This document shows, piece by piece, positions 63,205 through 64,000 of a stretch of DNA of 64,000 nucleotides. A program made the translations under genes and the position numbers. The DNA comes from Luteibacter rhizovicinus (GTDB lineage: Bacteria > Pseudomonadota > Gammaproteobacteria > Xanthomonadales > Rhodanobacteraceae). Below the pieces are notes generated by a model. It was not told where the DNA came from and searched no databases. It saw only the letters and a program-made list of their open reading frames with translations. The stretch spans positions 806,001-870,000 of the forward strand of contig NZ_SMCS01000001.1 in NCBI RefSeq assembly GCF_004342265.1. The letters run 5' to 3'. Within the stretch, counting starts at the first letter, position 1. Each line of letters begins with the position of its first letter.

Positions 63205-63699
63205 TCAGGACACTTTCCTGACATGCGTTTTTGCCGCTTTCTTGGCGGCTATTGAGCGGTTTTCGGCGCCCTGGGTATGCGCGGCTTTTTTTGCTGCCGC
63301 CGAACGCGAGCTTGCGCTGCGTCGGGAGGCACTCTGCTTGGCATGCGTCGACAATGCCGACTTCGAAGCCGCCATATAGTCTTCCTTCTTCAATGCCTTG
63401 GCGGGCGCCTTAGAACGCTTCGCCGAGGGTTTGCGCCGTTCATGCGAAGCGACCTCGTCCTGCGCAGCCTTCTTTTGGATTGATGTGCTGGCTGCCCTGC
63501 TCGGCTTGACCTTCACGCCGGCGCGCTTGGTCTGGGACCGGCCGAAGGCAATCGCCTGCTTGGTCGAACGCGCACTGCGTTTTCCCTTACTTACCTGCTC
63601 GATCTCCTCATGCGCGTATCCCCCGGCCTGAGGGCCGGAGGACTTTCCTTCTTTCGTATCCTTGGCAGCAACGCGGCGGCGTGCATGAGCGTCGGGCAT
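63205..63699 (-). CDS. Lys/Ala-rich DNA-binding-like protein
   Basis: 164 residues starting MPDAHARRRVAAKDTKEGKS. A short conserved part (GGYAHEEIEQVSKGKRSARS, then TKQAIAFGRSQTKRAGVK) is seen in small proteins of the DUF6496/plasmid-stabilisation kind. The C terminus is a histone-H1-like Lys/Ala/Ser repeat (KKAAHTQGAENRSIAAKKAA). CGGAGA lies before the ATG. The gene is next to Ku and on the same strand, which suggests a shared role in DNA compaction or repair. Confidence 0.75.
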   Translation of the reverse strand: MPDAHARRRVAAKDTKEGKSSGPQAGGYAHEEIEQVSKGKRSARSTKQAIAFGRSQTKRAGVKVKPSRAASTSIQKKAAQDEVASHERRKPSAKRSKAPAKALKKEDYMAASKSALSTHAKQSASRRSASSRSAAAKKAAHTQGAENRSIAAKKAAKTHVRKVS

Positions 63700-63851
63700 G
63701 GCGATCTCCGGGAATGAAGAGGATGTCGTCTTTGGACTATTCCGATTCCCGTGTGGATGCATTGTCAAATACGCCGTAACTCGCGTTTCACTTGTGACGT
63801 ACGCCGCTTGCGCTAACGTTCCACGCGTTTCCGACGACAGAATACCGCGAT

Positions 63852-64000
63852 ATGACTTCCACCAAAGGCACCACCAAGACCACGGTCGAGCGCCAGCGAG
63901 CGATCCAGATGGCTACGGATCGCGATGAAAAGAGCAAAGCTGGCTCGAAAGTAGCGAAATCCAAAAAGCCGGCACCGGCGACGGATAAGCCCCTAAATCC
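63852..64000 (+). CDS. Lys-rich protein (partial)
   Basis: The frame from the ATG at 63852 runs off the window: TSTKGTTKTTVERQRAIQMA, then SKAGSKVAKSKKPAPATDKP. About 49 residues are seen, all hydrophilic and basic. It is divergent from the other Lys/Ala-rich gene. The family cannot be named. Confidence 0.5.
   Translation, partial: MTSTKGTTKTTVERQRAIQMATDRDEKSKAGSKVAKSKKPAPATDKPLN

Overview
The window looks like a chromosomal segment of a high-GC gammaproteobacterium of the Xanthomonadales (Rhodanobacteraceae/Xanthomonadaceae type, such as Dyella, Luteibacter or Rhodanobacter). The evidence is the gene families (TonB receptor plus flavin halogenase plus GH3 sugar locus, a Xanthomonas-style filamentous prophage, stationary-phase stress genes) and a dif site nearly identical to the Escherichia coli one. 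The genus is an inference from recalled family knowledge; no search was run.

Layout. (1) 1-5.2 kb: end of a GH27 alpha-galactosidase, a sugar-binding-like membrane protein, a GFA-fold protein, and an SRPBCC-ArsR-MFS group with an inverted-repeat operator. (2) 5.3-16.7 kb: a metal-resistance cluster containing a tripartite RND pump, a CopA-type P1B ATPase, a 2Fe-2S flavin reductase, a CueR/GolS-type MerR sensor, an HMA chaperone and a secreted protein. Three promoters with a 19-bp spacer and the same MerR-type dyad precede the pump, the ATPase and the chaperone. The gene set resembles the Salmonella gol/ges gold regulon. (3) 16.8-21.3 kb: two alpha/beta hydrolases, a second ArsR-SRPBCC pair whose perfect palindrome covers the start codon, and a decayed quinone oxidoreductase.

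(4) 21.4-31.6 kb: an accessory island. It holds a KfrA-like coiled-coil DNA-binding protein with a DUF5131 three-Cys protein and its TcmP partner, a DUF6338 protein with a proline-rich micro-ORF, a three-gene cassette ending in a PIN nuclease, a RelA/SpoT synthetase broken in a homopolymer, a tRNA-Ser-like 3' fragment, a large protein with a C-terminal nucleoside-phosphorylase domain, an integrase remnant, and a solo IS21-like end. Several of these are plausible defence genes. (5) 31.66-38.87 kb: a complete ~7.18-kb inovirus prophage integrated at the chromosomal dif site, with repressor, triple-operator switch, replication protein, coat proteins, terminator, two glycine-rich minor proteins and a Zot-type ATPase. 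The right junction keeps a full dif site.

(6) 39-49 kb: a carbohydrate-use locus (halogenase, TonB receptor, GH3 enzyme, LacI regulator, sugar MFS). Identical palindromes lie before the receptor and the GH3 gene. (7) 49.3-53.4 kb: decayed genes (an SDR, an RND permease lacking its N terminus, a TauE/SafE remnant) next to an intact DUF1634 gene. (8) 53.4-64 kb: a stress and DNA-protection region with KatE catalase, PfpI/DJ-1 protein, topoisomerase IB, DUF421, DUF72, a GIY-YIG-like protein, a flavoprotein, Ku and Lys/Ala-rich proteins.
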